Assembly (NCBI RefSeq): GCF_000971215.1
Contig: NZ_BBMA01000007.1
Span: forward strand, 83,846 to 147,845
Direction of reading: 5' to 3'
Origin: Demequina silvatica
Lineage (GTDB): Bacteria > Actinomycetota > Actinomycetes > Actinomycetales > Demequinaceae
DNA: 64,000 nucleotides
Shown here: one piece after another, positions 17,360 to 31,159 of the stretch
Layout: each line of letters opens with the position of its first letter
How positions within the stretch are numbered: position 1 is the stretch's first letter
The notes under the pieces: generated by a model
What the model was told of the DNA's origin: nothing
What the model saw: the letters and a program-made list of their open reading frames with translations, nothing else
Database searches by the model: none
Position numbers and translations under genes: made by a program

Positions 17360-18859
17360 ATGTCCGTTTCCACCCCCGAGTCCGCAATCGCCGTCAACGA
17401 CATCGGCACCGCTGAGGATTTCCTCGCTGCCGTCGACGCGACCATCAAGAACTTCGACGACGGTGACCTCGTCGAGGGCACCATCGTCAAGGTCGACCGT
17501 GACGAGGTCCTCCTCGACATCGGCTACAAGACCGAGGGTGTCATCCCCTCGCGCGAGCTTTCGATCCGCCACGACGCCAACCCGGATGAGGTCGTCAACG
17601 TCGGCGACACCGTCGAGGCGCTCGTCCTCACCAAGGAGGACAAGGAGGGTCGCCTGATCCTCTCGAAGAAGCGTGCGCAGTACGAGCGCGCGTGGGGCTC
17701 GATCGAGAAGATCAAGGAGGAGGACGGCGTCGTCTCCGGCACCGTCATCGAGGTCGTCAAGGGCGGCCTGATCGTGGACATCGGTCTCCGCGGCTTCCTC
17801 CCGGCCTCGCTCGTCGAGATGCGCCGCGTGCGCGACCTCGCGCCCTACATCGGCCAGTCCATCGAGGCGAAGATCATCGAGCTCGACAAGAACCGCAACA
17901 ACGTGGTCCTGTCGCGCCGTGCCTTCCTCGAGCAGACGCAGTCCGAGGTGCGCTCGTCGTTCCTCACCGCGCTCGCGCCGGGCCAGGTCCGCAAGGGTGT
18001 CGTCTCCTCGATCGTCAACTTCGGCGCGTTCGTCGACCTCGGCGGCGTGGACGGCCTCGTGCACGTCTCCGAGCTGTCGTGGAAGCACATCGACCACCCG
18101 TCCGAGGTCGTCTCGGTCGGCCAGGAGGTCGAGGTCGAGGTCCTCACCGTCGAGATGGACCGCGAGCGTGTCTCGCTGTCCCTCAAGGCGACGCAGGAGG
18201 ACCCGTGGGCGGTCTACGCCCGCACCCACGCGATCGGTCAGATCGTCCCGGGCAAGGTCACCAAGCTCGTCCCGTTCGGCGCGTTCGTCCGCGTCTACGA
18301 GGGCATCGAGGGCCTGGTGCACATCTCCGAGCTGGCGACCCGCCACGTCGAGCTGCCCGAGCAGGTCGTCTCGGCCGACGAGGACGTCTTCGTCAAGATC
18401 ATCGACATCGACCTCGAGCGTCGTCGCATCTCGCTCTCCATCAAGCAGGCGAACGAGGGCGTGGACCCGCAGGGCGAGGACTTCGACCCCGCGCTCTACG
18501 GCATGACCGCCGAGTACGACGCTCAGGGCAACTACAAGTACCCCGAGGGCTTCGACCCGGAGACCCAGGAGTGGCGCGAGGGCTTCGAGTCCGAGCGCGA
18601 GGCCTGGGAGGCCGAGTACGCCAAGGCGCACGAGCGCTGGGAGGCGCACAAGGCGTTCGTCGCGAAGCAGGACGCGCAGGCCGCCGAGGCCGAGGCGACC
18701 GCTCCCGCGGCGTCCTCCTCGTCCGCTCCCCGCAAGGGCGGCCGCAAGGCCGACGGCCCGACCTCGTACTCGTCGCACGACGAGACGTCGGCGGACCAGG
18801 GCACCCTCGCCTCGGACGAGCGCCTCGCCGCTCTCCGCGAGAAGCTCACGGGCAACTAA
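17360..18859 (+). CDS. rpsA: 30S ribosomal protein S1
   Basis: This 499-aa protein binds mRNA during initiation. Four S1 RNA-binding repeats can be followed, starting near residues 34, 120, 205 and 292. Characteristic segments are GTIVKVDRDEVLLDIGYKTEG, GGLIVDIGLRGFLPASLVE, VVSSIVNFGAFVDLGGVDGL and KVTKLVPFGAFVRVYEGIEG. The C-terminal third is charged and alanine-rich, with a Lys/Gly/Ser tail, as in other actinobacterial S1 proteins, which have fewer repeats than the six of E. coli. A long hairpin follows the stop. Confidence 0.96.
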   Translation: MSVSTPESAIAVNDIGTAEDFLAAVDATIKNFDDGDLVEGTIVKVDRDEVLLDIGYKTEGVIPSRELSIRHDANPDEVVNVGDTVEALVLTKEDKEGRLILSKKRAQYERAWGSIEKIKEEDGVVSGTVIEVVKGGLIVDIGLRGFLPASLVEMRRVRDLAPYIGQSIEAKIIELDKNRNNVVLSRRAFLEQTQSEVRSSFLTALAPGQVRKGVVSSIVNFGAFVDLGGVDGLVHVSELSWKHIDHPSEVVSVGQEVEVEVLTVEMDRERVSLSLKATQEDPWAVYARTHAIGQIVPGKVTKLVPFGAFVRVYEGIEGLVHISELATRHVELPEQVVSADEDVFVKIIDIDLERRRISLSIKQANEGVDPQGEDFDPALYGMTAEYDAQGNYKYPEGFDPETQEWREGFESEREAWEAEYAKAHERWEAHKAFVAKQDAQAAEAEATAPAASSSSAPRKGGRKADGPTSYSSHDETSADQGTLASDERLAALREKLTGN

Positions 18860-18872
18860 GCACCGCACGCTC

Positions 18873-18910
18873 ACGAAGGCCGTCACCCCTCCGGGGGTGG
18901 CGGCCTTCGT
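18873..18910 (+). terminator. Terminator after rpsA
   Basis: ACGAAGGCCG and CGGCCTTCGT close a long hairpin whose inner stem (TCACCCC/GGGGTGG) is also nearly complete. Confidence 0.85.
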
Positions 18911-18959
18911 CGCGTCAGGGCCGGGTGGCGGCCGTCGGAGCGGCATGCTTGACTGCGGT

Positions 18960-19553
18960 GTGCTTCGCATCGGCCTCACCGGGGGGATCGCCTCGGGCAA
19001 ATCCACCGCCTCCGCGCGCTTCCGCGAGCTGGGCGCGCGCGTGGTCGACCACGACGAGCTCGCGCGCCGCGCCGTCGAGCCCGGCTCCGCGGCGCTGGTG
19101 GACATCGCGTCGGAGTTCGGCGACCGCGTGATCGCGGACGGCGCGCTCGATCGCCGCGCCCTCGCCGGGATCGTGTTCCGTGACGAGGGGGCCCGCCGGC
19201 GCCTCAACGCGATCGTGCACCCGTACGTCTTCGCGATGGGCGCGGCCGCGGACCGCCAGGCGCGGCGCGACGGCGTCGACGTGATCGTGCACGACATCCC
19301 GCTGCTGGTCGAGAGCGGGCAGGGTCCCGACTTCGACCTGGTGGTGACGGTCGCCGCGCCCGAGGATGCGCGCGTCGCGCGCATGGTGGCCACGCGGGGG
19401 ATGACGGAGGACGATGCGCGGGCCAGGATCCGCGCGCAGGCGACGGACCCCGAGCGGGCCGCCTTGGCGGACGCCGTGCTGGACGGCTCCGGCACGGTCG
19501 AGCACCTGGCCTCCCAGGTGGACGGGTTCTGGCGGCTGAACGTCCCCAGGTGA
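18960..19553 (+). CDS. coaE: Dephospho-CoA kinase
   Basis: This is the last enzyme of coenzyme A synthesis, phosphorylating the 3'-hydroxyl of dephospho-CoA. GTG 18960 gives MLRIGLTGGIASGKST, the family start with its P-loop, and a normal 197-aa protein. An ATG at 18945 would add five residues and cannot be excluded. VVDHDELARRAVEPG, VHPYVF and HDIPLLVESG are the substrate-binding segments. Between rpsA and uvrB, its place matches other Actinobacteria. One GACGATGC octamer lies inside the gene and uses the uncommon GAT codon for aspartate. Confidence 0.95.
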   Translation: MLRIGLTGGIASGKSTASARFRELGARVVDHDELARRAVEPGSAALVDIASEFGDRVIADGALDRRALAGIVFRDEGARRRLNAIVHPYVFAMGAAADRQARRDGVDVIVHDIPLLVESGQGPDFDLVVTVAAPEDARVARMVATRGMTEDDARARIRAQATDPERAALADAVLDGSGTVEHLASQVDGFWRLNVPR

Positions 19554-19583
19554 CCGCCGCATCGTCCTGTCGGACCCCCGGCG

Positions 19584-19589
19584 TACCGT
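19584..19589 (+). promoter_or_regulatory. -10 box TACCGT, leaderless start of uvrB
   Basis: TACCGT lies six bases before ATG 19596. No LexA box is visible here, unlike at uvrA. Confidence 0.6.
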
Positions 19590-19595
19590 AGTCGC

Positions 19596-21662
<2,067 letters not shown>

Positions 21663-21708
21663 GCCCTCCCAGACGGGGGAGACGCCGGGGGCGCGCGGGG
21701 CGCGCCAC

Positions 21709-21714
21709 TACGAT
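21709..21714 (+). promoter_or_regulatory. -10 box TACGAT, leaderless start of the TerC gene
   Basis: TACGAT lies six bases before GTG 21721. There is no space for a manganese riboswitch leader, which precedes some terC genes. Confidence 0.6.
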
Positions 21715-21720
21715 GGGCGA

Positions 21721-22755
21721 GTGGAATCCGGCTTCGTCTGGGCGATCACCATCGCCGCCATCATCGCGCTGTTCGTCTTCGACTTCGTCGTGGTCGTGTC
21801 GAAGCCGCACGTCCCCACGTTCCGCGAGTCGGTGCGCTGGTCGCTGTTCTACATCGGGCTGGCGCTGGCGTTCGGCGCGTCGATGTACTGGTGGAACCTG
21901 CCGCACAAGGGCACCGAGTTCCTCGCGGGCTACATCACGGAGAAGTCGCTCTCGGTCGACAACCTGTTCGTCTTCCTCGTGATCCTCACCAGGTTCGCGG
22001 TGCCGCCCAAGCAGCGCCAGCGCGTACTGCTCATCGGCATCGCGATCGCGCTGGTCCTGCGCGGCATCTTCATCGCCGCGGGCGCCGCCGCGCTGTCCAC
22101 GTTCTCGTGGGTGTTCTACATCTTCGGCGCGTTCCTGCTCTACACCGCGTGGCACCTCGCGCGCGAGGGCGAGAGCAACGACGAGGAGCCCGAGTACAAG
22201 GACAACCTGCTGGTTCGCACGGTGCGGCGCATCTGGCCGGTCACCGACGGCTACCGCGACGGCCACTTCACGGTCCGCGAGGCCGGCGTCCGGATGCTGA
22301 CCCCGCTCGCGCTGGTGATCCTCGCGATCGGCGGCACGGACGTGCTCTTCGCGCTCGACTCGATCCCCGCGATCTTCGGCATCACGCAGGACCCGTACAT
22401 CGTGTTCACGGCCAACGCGTTCGCGCTGCTGGGCCTGCGGCAGCTGTTCTTCCTGGTGGACGGGCTGCTGTCGCGCCTCATCTACCTGTCCTACGGACTC
22501 GCGCTGGTGCTCGGCTTCATCGGCGTCAAGCTGGTGCTCGAGGCGCTCCACCAGAACACCATCCCGTTCATCAACGGCGGCGAGCCCGTCGAGGTGTGGA
22601 CCCCGTCCTCGGCCGTGTCGCTGCTGGTGATCCTGGTGATCCTCGGCGTCGCGGCCACCGCCAGCCTGCTGGTGACGCGCAAGCGCCACCGCGAGCACCT
22701 GCTGGCGCTGCAGAACGGCGAGGCGGCGGAGTCCGCAGAGGACGAGAAGGCCTAG
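21721..22755 (+). CDS. TerC-family integral membrane protein
   Basis: This 344-aa protein has about nine hydrophobic segments. TerC proteins are known in tellurite resistance and in manganese export or metal loading of secreted proteins. The family-defining acidic membrane motifs are here: EKSLSVDNLFVFL and GGTDVLFALDSIPAIFGIT, with the aspartates that probably bind metal. An acidic cytoplasmic loop (EGESNDEEPEYKDN) and a charged C-terminal tail flank the core. The leaderless GTG 21721 is preferred because no other start gives the conserved first helix. A tellurite role is not supported, since no other ter genes are nearby. Confidence 0.9.
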   Translation: MESGFVWAITIAAIIALFVFDFVVVVSKPHVPTFRESVRWSLFYIGLALAFGASMYWWNLPHKGTEFLAGYITEKSLSVDNLFVFLVILTRFAVPPKQRQRVLLIGIAIALVLRGIFIAAGAAALSTFSWVFYIFGAFLLYTAWHLAREGESNDEEPEYKDNLLVRTVRRIWPVTDGYRDGHFTVREAGVRMLTPLALVILAIGGTDVLFALDSIPAIFGITQDPYIVFTANAFALLGLRQLFFLVDGLLSRLIYLSYGLALVLGFIGVKLVLEALHQNTIPFINGGEPVEVWTPSSAVSLLVILVILGVAATASLLVTRKRHREHLLALQNGEAAESAEDEKA

Positions 22756-22872
22756 CTGCCGCCCTGGTCACCACCCGCCGGTGTGTGCGGAACATCACGC
22801 CGCCGGTGGTCATCGGCGCGCACCTCCGCCGCCTACCCTGGTCCCGCATCAGCCGAGGGAAGCAGGTTCACC

Positions 22873-23532
22873 GTGCGTCGCACGCTCATCACCGCCATCA
22901 TGATCGCCACCCTGGCGGTAGGGGCGTCCGCCGCGTCGGCCGCGCCCGCGGACGCGTCGCTGCATGCCGCGACCACCGTCACCACGGTGAAGCGGGTCGC
23001 GGAGGTCATCGACGGCGACACCGTGCGCCTCGCCAACGGCGCGCGCGTGCGCCTGATCGGCTTCGACACCCCCGAGCGAGGCCAGTGCGGCTACACGTCC
23101 GCCACCGCCAAGCTCACCCGCATGGTCGAGGGCAAGAAGGTCACGGTCATCAACCCCGCCAGCGTCAAGGACAGGGACGCGTACGGCCGCGCGCTGCGCA
23201 CCATCAAGGTCGGCACCACCGACGTCGGCGCCGCCCAGATCCGCTCCGGCTACGCCAACGCGCGCTACGACTCCGTCGACGGCTACCAGTGGCACCCCCG
23301 GCAGAAGACATACCGCGCCCTCGACCGGCAGACGGCGCACAAGTGCGGCACCGCTGTCGACAGGAAGGGCGAGCCTGCCAAGACGAGCGGCTCGGGCACG
23401 AGCACCGACTCCATCAGCATCCCGTCCGGCTGGTACACCGACGCCACCTACCCGGGCTACACCGGCTGCCGGCAGGGCTACCCGGGCGGCAAGATCAACG
23501 GCGTCTACGTCTGGAAGCCGATCTCCTGCTGA
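22873..23532 (+). CDS. Secreted staphylococcal-nuclease-like protein
   Basis: The 219-aa protein starts with a signal peptide ending near ASAAPADA and is probably exported. The SNase domain spans about residues 40-145. It has VIDGDTVRL, LIGFDTPERG with calcium-binding D65 and catalytic E68, and KDRDAYGRALRTI with the second catalytic arginine. A linker rich in Ser/Thr/Gly leads to a C-terminal tail with two cysteines (CRQGYPGGKINGVYVW...C) that looks like a small disulfide-closed module. GTG 22873 has a GAGGGAAG upstream and a TACCCT near 22835 as a possible -10 box. Likely role: extracellular nucleic acid degradation. Confidence 0.85.
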   Translation: MRRTLITAIMIATLAVGASAASAAPADASLHAATTVTTVKRVAEVIDGDTVRLANGARVRLIGFDTPERGQCGYTSATAKLTRMVEGKKVTVINPASVKDRDAYGRALRTIKVGTTDVGAAQIRSGYANARYDSVDGYQWHPRQKTYRALDRQTAHKCGTAVDRKGEPAKTSGSGTSTDSISIPSGWYTDATYPGYTGCRQGYPGGKINGVYVWKPISC

Positions 23533-23544
23533 CGCGGTGACGCG

Positions 23545-23829
23545 TCAGGCCACCCAGGGCCCGCCAGCGGGCCACGCGCGCACCGAGTGCGACACCACCA
23601 GCCCGGCCTGCTGGTACGGGTCCGCGGTGAGCATCTGCTCGATCGCGTCCGCGCTCTCGGCCTCGAAGATCAGCAGCGCGCCGGGGTCGCCCGCGTCCTC
23701 GTAGCGGCTGAAGGCCTTCGCGACGCCGGCCTCGACCAGCGACATGATCCACGCGCGGTGGACCGGGCGCATCTGCTCGCGCTCGGCGGCGCGGTGGTCG
23801 TAGACGTAGTGGATCGCGAAGAGGCTCAT
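23545..23829 (-). CDS. YciI-family protein
   Basis: This small 94-aa protein of the dimeric ferredoxin-like YCII family has unknown biochemical function. The family core is visible as MSLFAIHYVYDH, HRAWIMSLVEAGVAKAFSRY with the conserved histidine, and ALLIFEAESADAIEQMLTADPYQQAGLV. The start ATG 23829 gives the usual length. It is convergent with the nuclease gene, separated by 12 bases, and lies downstream of two membrane protein genes on the same strand. Confidence 0.8.
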   Translation of the reverse strand: MSLFAIHYVYDHRAAEREQMRPVHRAWIMSLVEAGVAKAFSRYEDAGDPGALLIFEAESADAIEQMLTADPYQQAGLVVSHSVRAWPAGGPWVA

Positions 23830-23905
23830 GCGCCCATCCTGGCGGCTGGTGCGGGGAGACGATGCGCGGCGCGCCGGGCCCACGACCGTCGCCGGGCGCG
23901 GGGGT

Positions 23906-24655
23906 TCAGGCCGCGCCGGACTCGCTCGCCAGCTCGCGCAGCGCGGTGATGTGGCCGTAGTACGCCGAGCGGCCGCGCGACGTCGCGCGGATCCACACGC
24001 GGCGGCGCGGTCCGCGGAGCCATGGCTGCGGGAACGTCAGGTAGCCCGCCTCGCCGAGCGAGAGCAGCGCGCCGCGCATCTCGGGCGTGGGGGCGGGGTC
24101 GACCCTGCCCAGGAACTCCGCGTCGACCCTGCCGTCGACCGCGCACACCGCCGCCATGGTGGGGAGGCGTCCGGGCGCGCCGAGCACGGGGTCGAGCAGC
24201 ACGAACCCGCCCCGCGGGACGTCGGGCGGGACGGCGCGGCGCCCGCCGACCGCCGTCAGCGCGAACAGCGTCACGCCACCGGTGATCGCGCACGCGATCG
24301 AGGCCCACCGGGGCGCCTCCGTCGCATCGAGCCAGATGGCGCTCGCCATGAAGGCGATCAGGGTCACCATGCTGAGCCACAGGTAGCGGCCGCGCACCGG
24401 CGCGGCGCCCGTCGAGACGCCGGTGAGCTGTCCGCGCGAGAGATCGAGCAGGATCAGGCAGAGGACCCACGCGGCGAACAGGTGGATCCCCCAGCCGTCG
24501 GGAACGTCCACGGTGCGTCCCAGGAGGAACCACCCGGCGAGGAGGAGCGCGAACGCCGCGGAGTGCCACAGCGGCGGCAGCGCCAGCCCCGCGGCCCGCT
24601 GCCTGACCTGCGCGTTCTCGGCGAGGGTCTCGGCGGGGTGGTCGTCGTGCTCCAT
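23906..24655 (-). CDS. Membrane protein with C-terminal winged-helix domain (copy 1)
   Basis: No specific name is recognised. The 249-aa protein has four probable transmembrane helices (about 30-50, 55-73, 91-110, 117-137). The soluble C-terminal 85 residues match the pattern of an HTH_27-type winged helix: LLDPVLGAPGRL, a recognition-helix region around TPEMRGALLSLGEAGYL, a basic wing (RGPRRRVWIRAT) and a final helix GRSAYYGHITAL. It is paralogous to the gene immediately upstream, from which nine bases separate it, so the two are probably one transcript. It could be a membrane-tethered regulator; direct DNA binding is inferred from fold pattern only. Confidence 0.65.
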   Translation of the reverse strand: MEHDDHPAETLAENAQVRQRAAGLALPPLWHSAAFALLLAGWFLLGRTVDVPDGWGIHLFAAWVLCLILLDLSRGQLTGVSTGAAPVRGRYLWLSMVTLIAFMASAIWLDATEAPRWASIACAITGGVTLFALTAVGGRRAVPPDVPRGGFVLLDPVLGAPGRLPTMAAVCAVDGRVDAEFLGRVDPAPTPEMRGALLSLGEAGYLTFPQPWLRGPRRRVWIRATSRGRSAYYGHITALRELASESGAA

Positions 24656-24664
24656 GGCCGCAGG

Positions 24665-25399
24665 CTAGGGCACCGGCGTCGCGGAGGCTCGCAGCGCCGC
24701 GAGGTGGGAGTCGAAGGCCGCGATGCCCGCGGGCGTCGCGCGCAGCCAGATGCGCCCGCGGCCGAACGGCTGGTCCGGGTCGGTGAACTCGGCGTAGCCC
24801 GCGGCGACCAGGGGAGTGCACGCGGCTCCGGCCGCGGTGTCGGGGGCCTCGAGGGCATGCTCGACCGTGGGCGCCTCGAGGTGGCCACGGTACGAGGCGA
24901 GGACGCCGAGCAGCCGCAGCGCGAGCGGCTCCTCAAGCACGGCGTCGAGCAGGGGAGCAGCCGACGCGTCGGGGATCACCGGTCGCGCCGCCAGCCGAGC
25001 CCACCACAGGTGCAGCGCCAGGAGGACGATCGCGATGAAGGCGCCGAGCGCGATGCCGAGGCCGGGTTCGCGCTCGTTCCAGCCGAGCCAGAGGGCGGCG
25101 GCGAACGCGGGGAGGAGGAGCACCACGATCACGGCCGCGGGCCACGCCCAGGTGAGCAGCCCGCGCTGGCGCGGCCTGCTCGCGTCGCGGAGCTGGGCGA
25201 AGCTCGGCACGAACATCGCGGCGAGCGCGAGGAAGGCCCAGGCGGGAAACGTGCCGGACGCGTATGTGGCGAGGAACGCCCCGGTGCCGGCCGCGTTCGA
25301 GACCGCGCGCCACACGGGCGTCCGCACGCTCCCGGCGAGGCGCCCGCGCGCCCGCTCGATCCCGGCCAGCGCCGCCGCGGGCGTCTCCGCACTCTCCAC
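24665..25399 (-). CDS. Membrane protein with C-terminal winged-helix domain (copy 2)
   Basis: This 244-aa paralogue of the downstream gene has the same plan: about four hydrophobic segments between residues 30 and 136, then a winged-helix-like domain. LLDAVLEEPLALRLLGVLASYRG aligns with LLDPVLGAPGRL of copy 1. EFTDPDQPFGRGRIWLRATPAG aligns with the basic wing, and AAFDSHLAALRA with the terminal helix. The recognition helix differs between copies, so they may bind different targets or pair as a heterodimer. It is the first gene of the pair; its promoter would lie in the 100 bp shared with uvrA. Confidence 0.62.
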   Translation of the reverse strand: MESAETPAAALAGIERARGRLAGSVRTPVWRAVSNAAGTGAFLATYASGTFPAWAFLALAAMFVPSFAQLRDASRPRQRGLLTWAWPAAVIVVLLLPAFAAALWLGWNEREPGLGIALGAFIAIVLLALHLWWARLAARPVIPDASAAPLLDAVLEEPLALRLLGVLASYRGHLEAPTVEHALEAPDTAAGAACTPLVAAGYAEFTDPDQPFGRGRIWLRATPAGIAAFDSHLAALRASATPVP

Positions 25400-25460
25400 G
25401 CTCGCAACCTAGCGTCACCGGGGCGCGCAACCCGCGCATCGTCGCCCCGACACGCGCGCT

Positions 25461-25476
25461 TCGAACGTGTGTTCGA
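25461..25476. promoter_or_regulatory. LexA (SOS) box of uvrA
   Basis: TCGAACGTGTGTTCGA is a perfect palindrome matching the actinobacterial LexA consensus TCGAAC-N4-GTTCGA. It lies 14 bases upstream of the uvrA -10 box, over the -35 region, where LexA would block transcription. Confidence 0.9.
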
Positions 25477-25489
25477 AGCGATTTCCGCG

Positions 25490-25495
25490 TAGCAT
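25490..25495 (+). promoter_or_regulatory. -10 box TAGCAT, leaderless start of uvrA
   Basis: TAGCAT lies six bases before GTG 25502 and is preceded by the LexA box. Confidence 0.65.
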
Positions 25496-25501
25496 GGCCG
25501 G

Positions 25502-28342
<2,841 letters not shown>

Positions 28343-28346
28343 TCCG

Positions 28347-28352
28347 TAGGCT
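28347..28352 (+). promoter_or_regulatory. -10 box TAGGCT, leaderless start of uvrC
   Basis: TAGGCT lies six bases before GTG 28359, between uvrA and uvrC, and should drive uvrC-rapZ-yvcK and perhaps whiA. Confidence 0.6.
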
Positions 28353-28358
28353 GGCGAC

Positions 28359-30242
28359 GTGACCGATCCCGCCTCGTACCGTCCCGCGACCGGCACCATC
28401 CCGACCAAGCCGGGCGTGTACCGGTTCCGGGACCCGCACGGCCGGGTGGTGTACGTGGGCAAGGCGAAGAGCCTGCGCGCGCGCCTGGCCAACTACTTCC
28501 AGGACCCGGCCCAGCTCCACCCGCGCACGCGCGCGATGGTGACCACCGCATCGTCCGTCGAATGGACGGTGGTGCGCAACGAGGTCGAGGCGCTCATCCT
28601 CGAGCACACGTGGATCAAGCAGTACGACCCGCGCTTCAACGTGGTGTTCCGCGACGACAAGTCGTATCCGTACCTCGCCGTCACCATGAACGAGAGGTAC
28701 CCGCGGATCCAGGTGATGCGGGGCGAGCGCAAGAAGGGCGTGCGGTACTTCGGGCCGTACGCGAAGGCGTGGGCCATCCGCGAGACCGTCGACACGCTGC
28801 TCACCGCGCTGCCGGTGCGCACGTGCGCGCCCGGGGTGCTGCGCAAGGCGGAACGGCAGGGGCGTCCGTGCCTCCTGGGCTACATCGACAAGTGCGCCGC
28901 GCCGTGCGTGGGCCGCATCTCCGAGGAGGACCACCGGGAGCTCGCCGAGCGCGTGTGCCAGGTGCTCGCGGGCGACGCGAAGTCGCTGGTGAGGGATCTC
29001 ACCTCCACGATGCACGCGGCCGCCGAGCGCGAGGACTTCGAGTCCGCGGCGCGGGCCAGGGACCGGCTGCGCGCGCTGGACGCGGTGATGGCGCGCAACG
29101 CGATCGTGCTGGACGCGGGCGTGGACGCGGACATCTTCTCGCTGGAGGACGACGAGCTCGAGGCCGCGGCCCACGTGTTCCACGTCCGGGACGGCCGCAT
29201 CGCGGGCGAGCGCGGCTGGGTGGTCGACAAGCCCGAGCCGCTCGGGCCCGCCGGGATGGTGGTGCGCCTGCTCGAGGAGGCCTACGGGGCCGCCGACGCA
29301 GAGGAGATCCCGCCCGAGGTGCTGGTCCCGCACCTGCCCGAGGACCACGCGGTCCTCACCGAGTGGCTGTCCGGTCTACGGGGCGCCAAGGTGACGATGC
29401 GCGTGCCGGCCCGGGGGAAGAAGGCCGAGCTGGCCTCGACGGGGCACGGCAACGCGGTGCAGGTGCTCGAGCAGCACCGGCTGAGGCGCGCCTCGGACCT
29501 CACCACGAGGTCCGCGGCGCTGCAGGAGCTCCAGGAGGCGTTGGGGCTCGCCGAGGCGCCGCTGCGGATCGAGTGCTACGACATCTCCCACACCCAGGGC
29601 ACCAACCAGGTGGGCTCGATGGTGGTGTTCGAGGACGCGATCGCGCGCAAGCCCGAGTACCGCCAGTTCTCCATCGCGGACGCGGTCGACGACACGGCGG
29701 CGATGCACGAGGTGCTGTCGCGGCGGTTCAAGCGCTACCTCGAGGAGTCGCAGCTGCCGCCCGAGGAGCGCGAGACCGCGCGGTTCGCGTACCCGCCGCA
29801 GCTGGTGGTGGTCGACGGAGGCCTGCCGCAGGTGAACGCCGCGCGGCGGACGCTCGACGAGGTGGGGGTGCCGGACATCGCGGTGGTGGGGCTCGCGAAG
29901 CGCCTCGAGGAGGTGTGGGTGCCCGGCGACGACTTCCCGGTGATCCTGCCCCGCGGCTCCGAGGCGCTGTACCTGCTCCAACGCGTCCGCGACGAGGCGC
30001 ACAGGTTCGCGATCAAGCACCACCGTGCCAAGCGCACCAAGGCCATGAAGGTGTCGCAGCTGGACCAGGTGCCGGGCGTCGGGCCCGGCCGCGCGAAGGC
30101 GCTGCTCACGCACTTCGGGTCGCTCGCGCGGCTCAAGGAGGCCTCGATCGAGCAGATCGCGCTGGTGCCCGGCGTGGGATCGGGCACCGCCCGGACGGTC
30201 TACCAGGCTCTGCGGGGCGAGGCTGGCATGCTGGACGCATGA
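28359..30242 (+). CDS. uvrC: UvrABC system protein C
   Basis: The 627-aa dual-incision nuclease of excision repair. The N-terminal GIY-YIG nuclease shows KPGVYRFRD and [14 protein letters not shown]. The UVR motif that binds UvrB is [16 protein letters not shown]. The RNase H-like second nuclease includes [11 protein letters not shown] and [12 protein letters not shown]. Two helix-hairpin-helix motifs ([24 protein letters not shown]) end the protein. It is 16 bases after uvrA but has its own -10 box. Its TGA overlaps the rapZ ATG. Confidence 0.97.
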   Translation: MTDPASYRPATGTIPTKPGVYRFRDPHGRVVYVGKAKSLRARLANYFQDPAQLHPRTRAMVTTASSVEWTVVRNEVEALILEHTWIKQYDPRFNVVFRDDKSYPYLAVTMNERYPRIQVMRGERKKGVRYFGPYAKAWAIRETVDTLLTALPVRTCAPGVLRKAERQGRPCLLGYIDKCAAPCVGRISEEDHRELAERVCQVLAGDAKSLVRDLTSTMHAAAEREDFESAARARDRLRALDAVMARNAIVLDAGVDADIFSLEDDELEAAAHVFHVRDGRIAGERGWVVDKPEPLGPAGMVVRLLEEAYGAADAEEIPPEVLVPHLPEDHAVLTEWLSGLRGAKVTMRVPARGKKAELASTGHGNAVQVLEQHRLRRASDLTTRSAALQELQEALGLAEAPLRIECYDISHTQGTNQVGSMVVFEDAIARKPEYRQFSIADAVDDTAAMHEVLSRRFKRYLEESQLPPEERETARFAYPPQLVVVDGGLPQVNAARRTLDEVGVPDIAVVGLAKRLEEVWVPGDDFPVILPRGSEALYLLQRVRDEAHRFAIKHHRAKRTKAMKVSQLDQVPGVGPGRAKALLTHFGSLARLKEASIEQIALVPGVGSGTARTVYQALRGEAGMLDA

Positions 30243-31159
30243 TGGACGAGGTCCCCCCGGTCACCTTCCCCTCCGGCATCCCGCGCCCCTCGCTCGACAT
30301 GTCGGGCGTCGACGCGGAGGTCATGGTCCTCACCGGCATGTCCGGCGCCGGCCGCACCAAGGCCGCCGCGGCGCTGGCGGATCTGGGCTGGTACGTGGTC
30401 GACAACCTGCCCCCGCAGCTGCTCGCCGGGCTGGTCGAGATGGTGGGACGCGGTCGCCACCACCGGCTCGCCGCCGTGGTGGACGTGCGCGGCGGCGACT
30501 TCTTCCAGGACGTCATCGCGGTGCTCGACGACCTCGAGGAGCGCGGCATCACCGTCCGCCTGGTGTTCCTCGACGCGTCCGACGCGACGCTGGTCCACCG
30601 CTTCGAGGAGGCACGCCGGCCGCACCCGCTGCAGGGCGACGGCACCATCCTCGAGGGGATCGCGCGCGAGCGGTCCGCGCTGGCCGAGGTGCGCGAGCGG
30701 TCCACCGAGGTGGTCGACACGTCCGACCTCAACGTCCACCAGCTGCGCGACGTCATGACGGAGACGTCGGGGGAGACCGAGAGGCCGCTGCAGGTCAACG
30801 TGCAGTCGTTCGGGTTCAAGAACGGCTCGCCCCGCGACGCCGACTTCGTCGCCGACGTGCGCTTCCTGCAGAACCCCCACTGGGAGCCCGAGCTGCGTCC
30901 CCTCACCGGGCTCGATGCGCCGGTGCGGGACTACGTGCTCGCCTCGGACGGCGCGCGCGACTTCGTGTCCGGTTACGCCGAGGTGATCTCCGGCGTGCTC
31001 GACCGCTACCGCGCGCACGACAAGCACTCGGTGACCATCGGCGTGGGCTGCACGGGCGGCAAGCACCGCTCGGTCGCGATCGCGGAGGAGCTGGGCCGCG
31101 TGCTGGGGGAGCGCGGCTACCAGGTCCGCGTCACCCACCGGGACAGGGAGCCGCGTTGA
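30239..31159 (+). CDS. rapZ: RNase adapter / nucleotide-binding protein RapZ
   Basis: This 306-aa P-loop protein belongs to the YvcJ/RapZ family, which binds nucleotides and in enterobacteria directs RNase E to small RNAs of amino-sugar metabolism; the actinobacterial role is less clear. Walker A is [22 protein letters not shown] follows, and the C-terminal domain carries FGFKNG and [13 protein letters not shown]. Two consecutive ATG codons (30239, 30242) are possible starts; the first overlaps the uvrC stop as ATGA. Its stop overlaps the TTG of yvcK. Confidence 0.94.
   Translation: MMDEVPPVTFPSGIPRPSLDMSGVDAEVMVLTGMSGAGRTKAAAALADLGWYVVDNLPPQLLAGLVEMVGRGRHHRLAAVVDVRGGDFFQDVIAVLDDLEERGITVRLVFLDASDATLVHRFEEARRPHPLQGDGTILEGIARERSALAEVRERSTEVVDTSDLNVHQLRDVMTETSGETERPLQVNVQSFGFKNGSPRDADFVADVRFLQNPHWEPELRPLTGLDAPVRDYVLASDGARDFVSGYAEVISGVLDRYRAHDKHSVTIGVGCTGGKHRSVAIAEELGRVLGERGYQVRVTHRDREPR

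Noticed and set aside
21721..22755. Tellurite resistance locus
   Set aside because: Only a TerC-family protein is present; no other ter genes or stress-protein genes accompany it.
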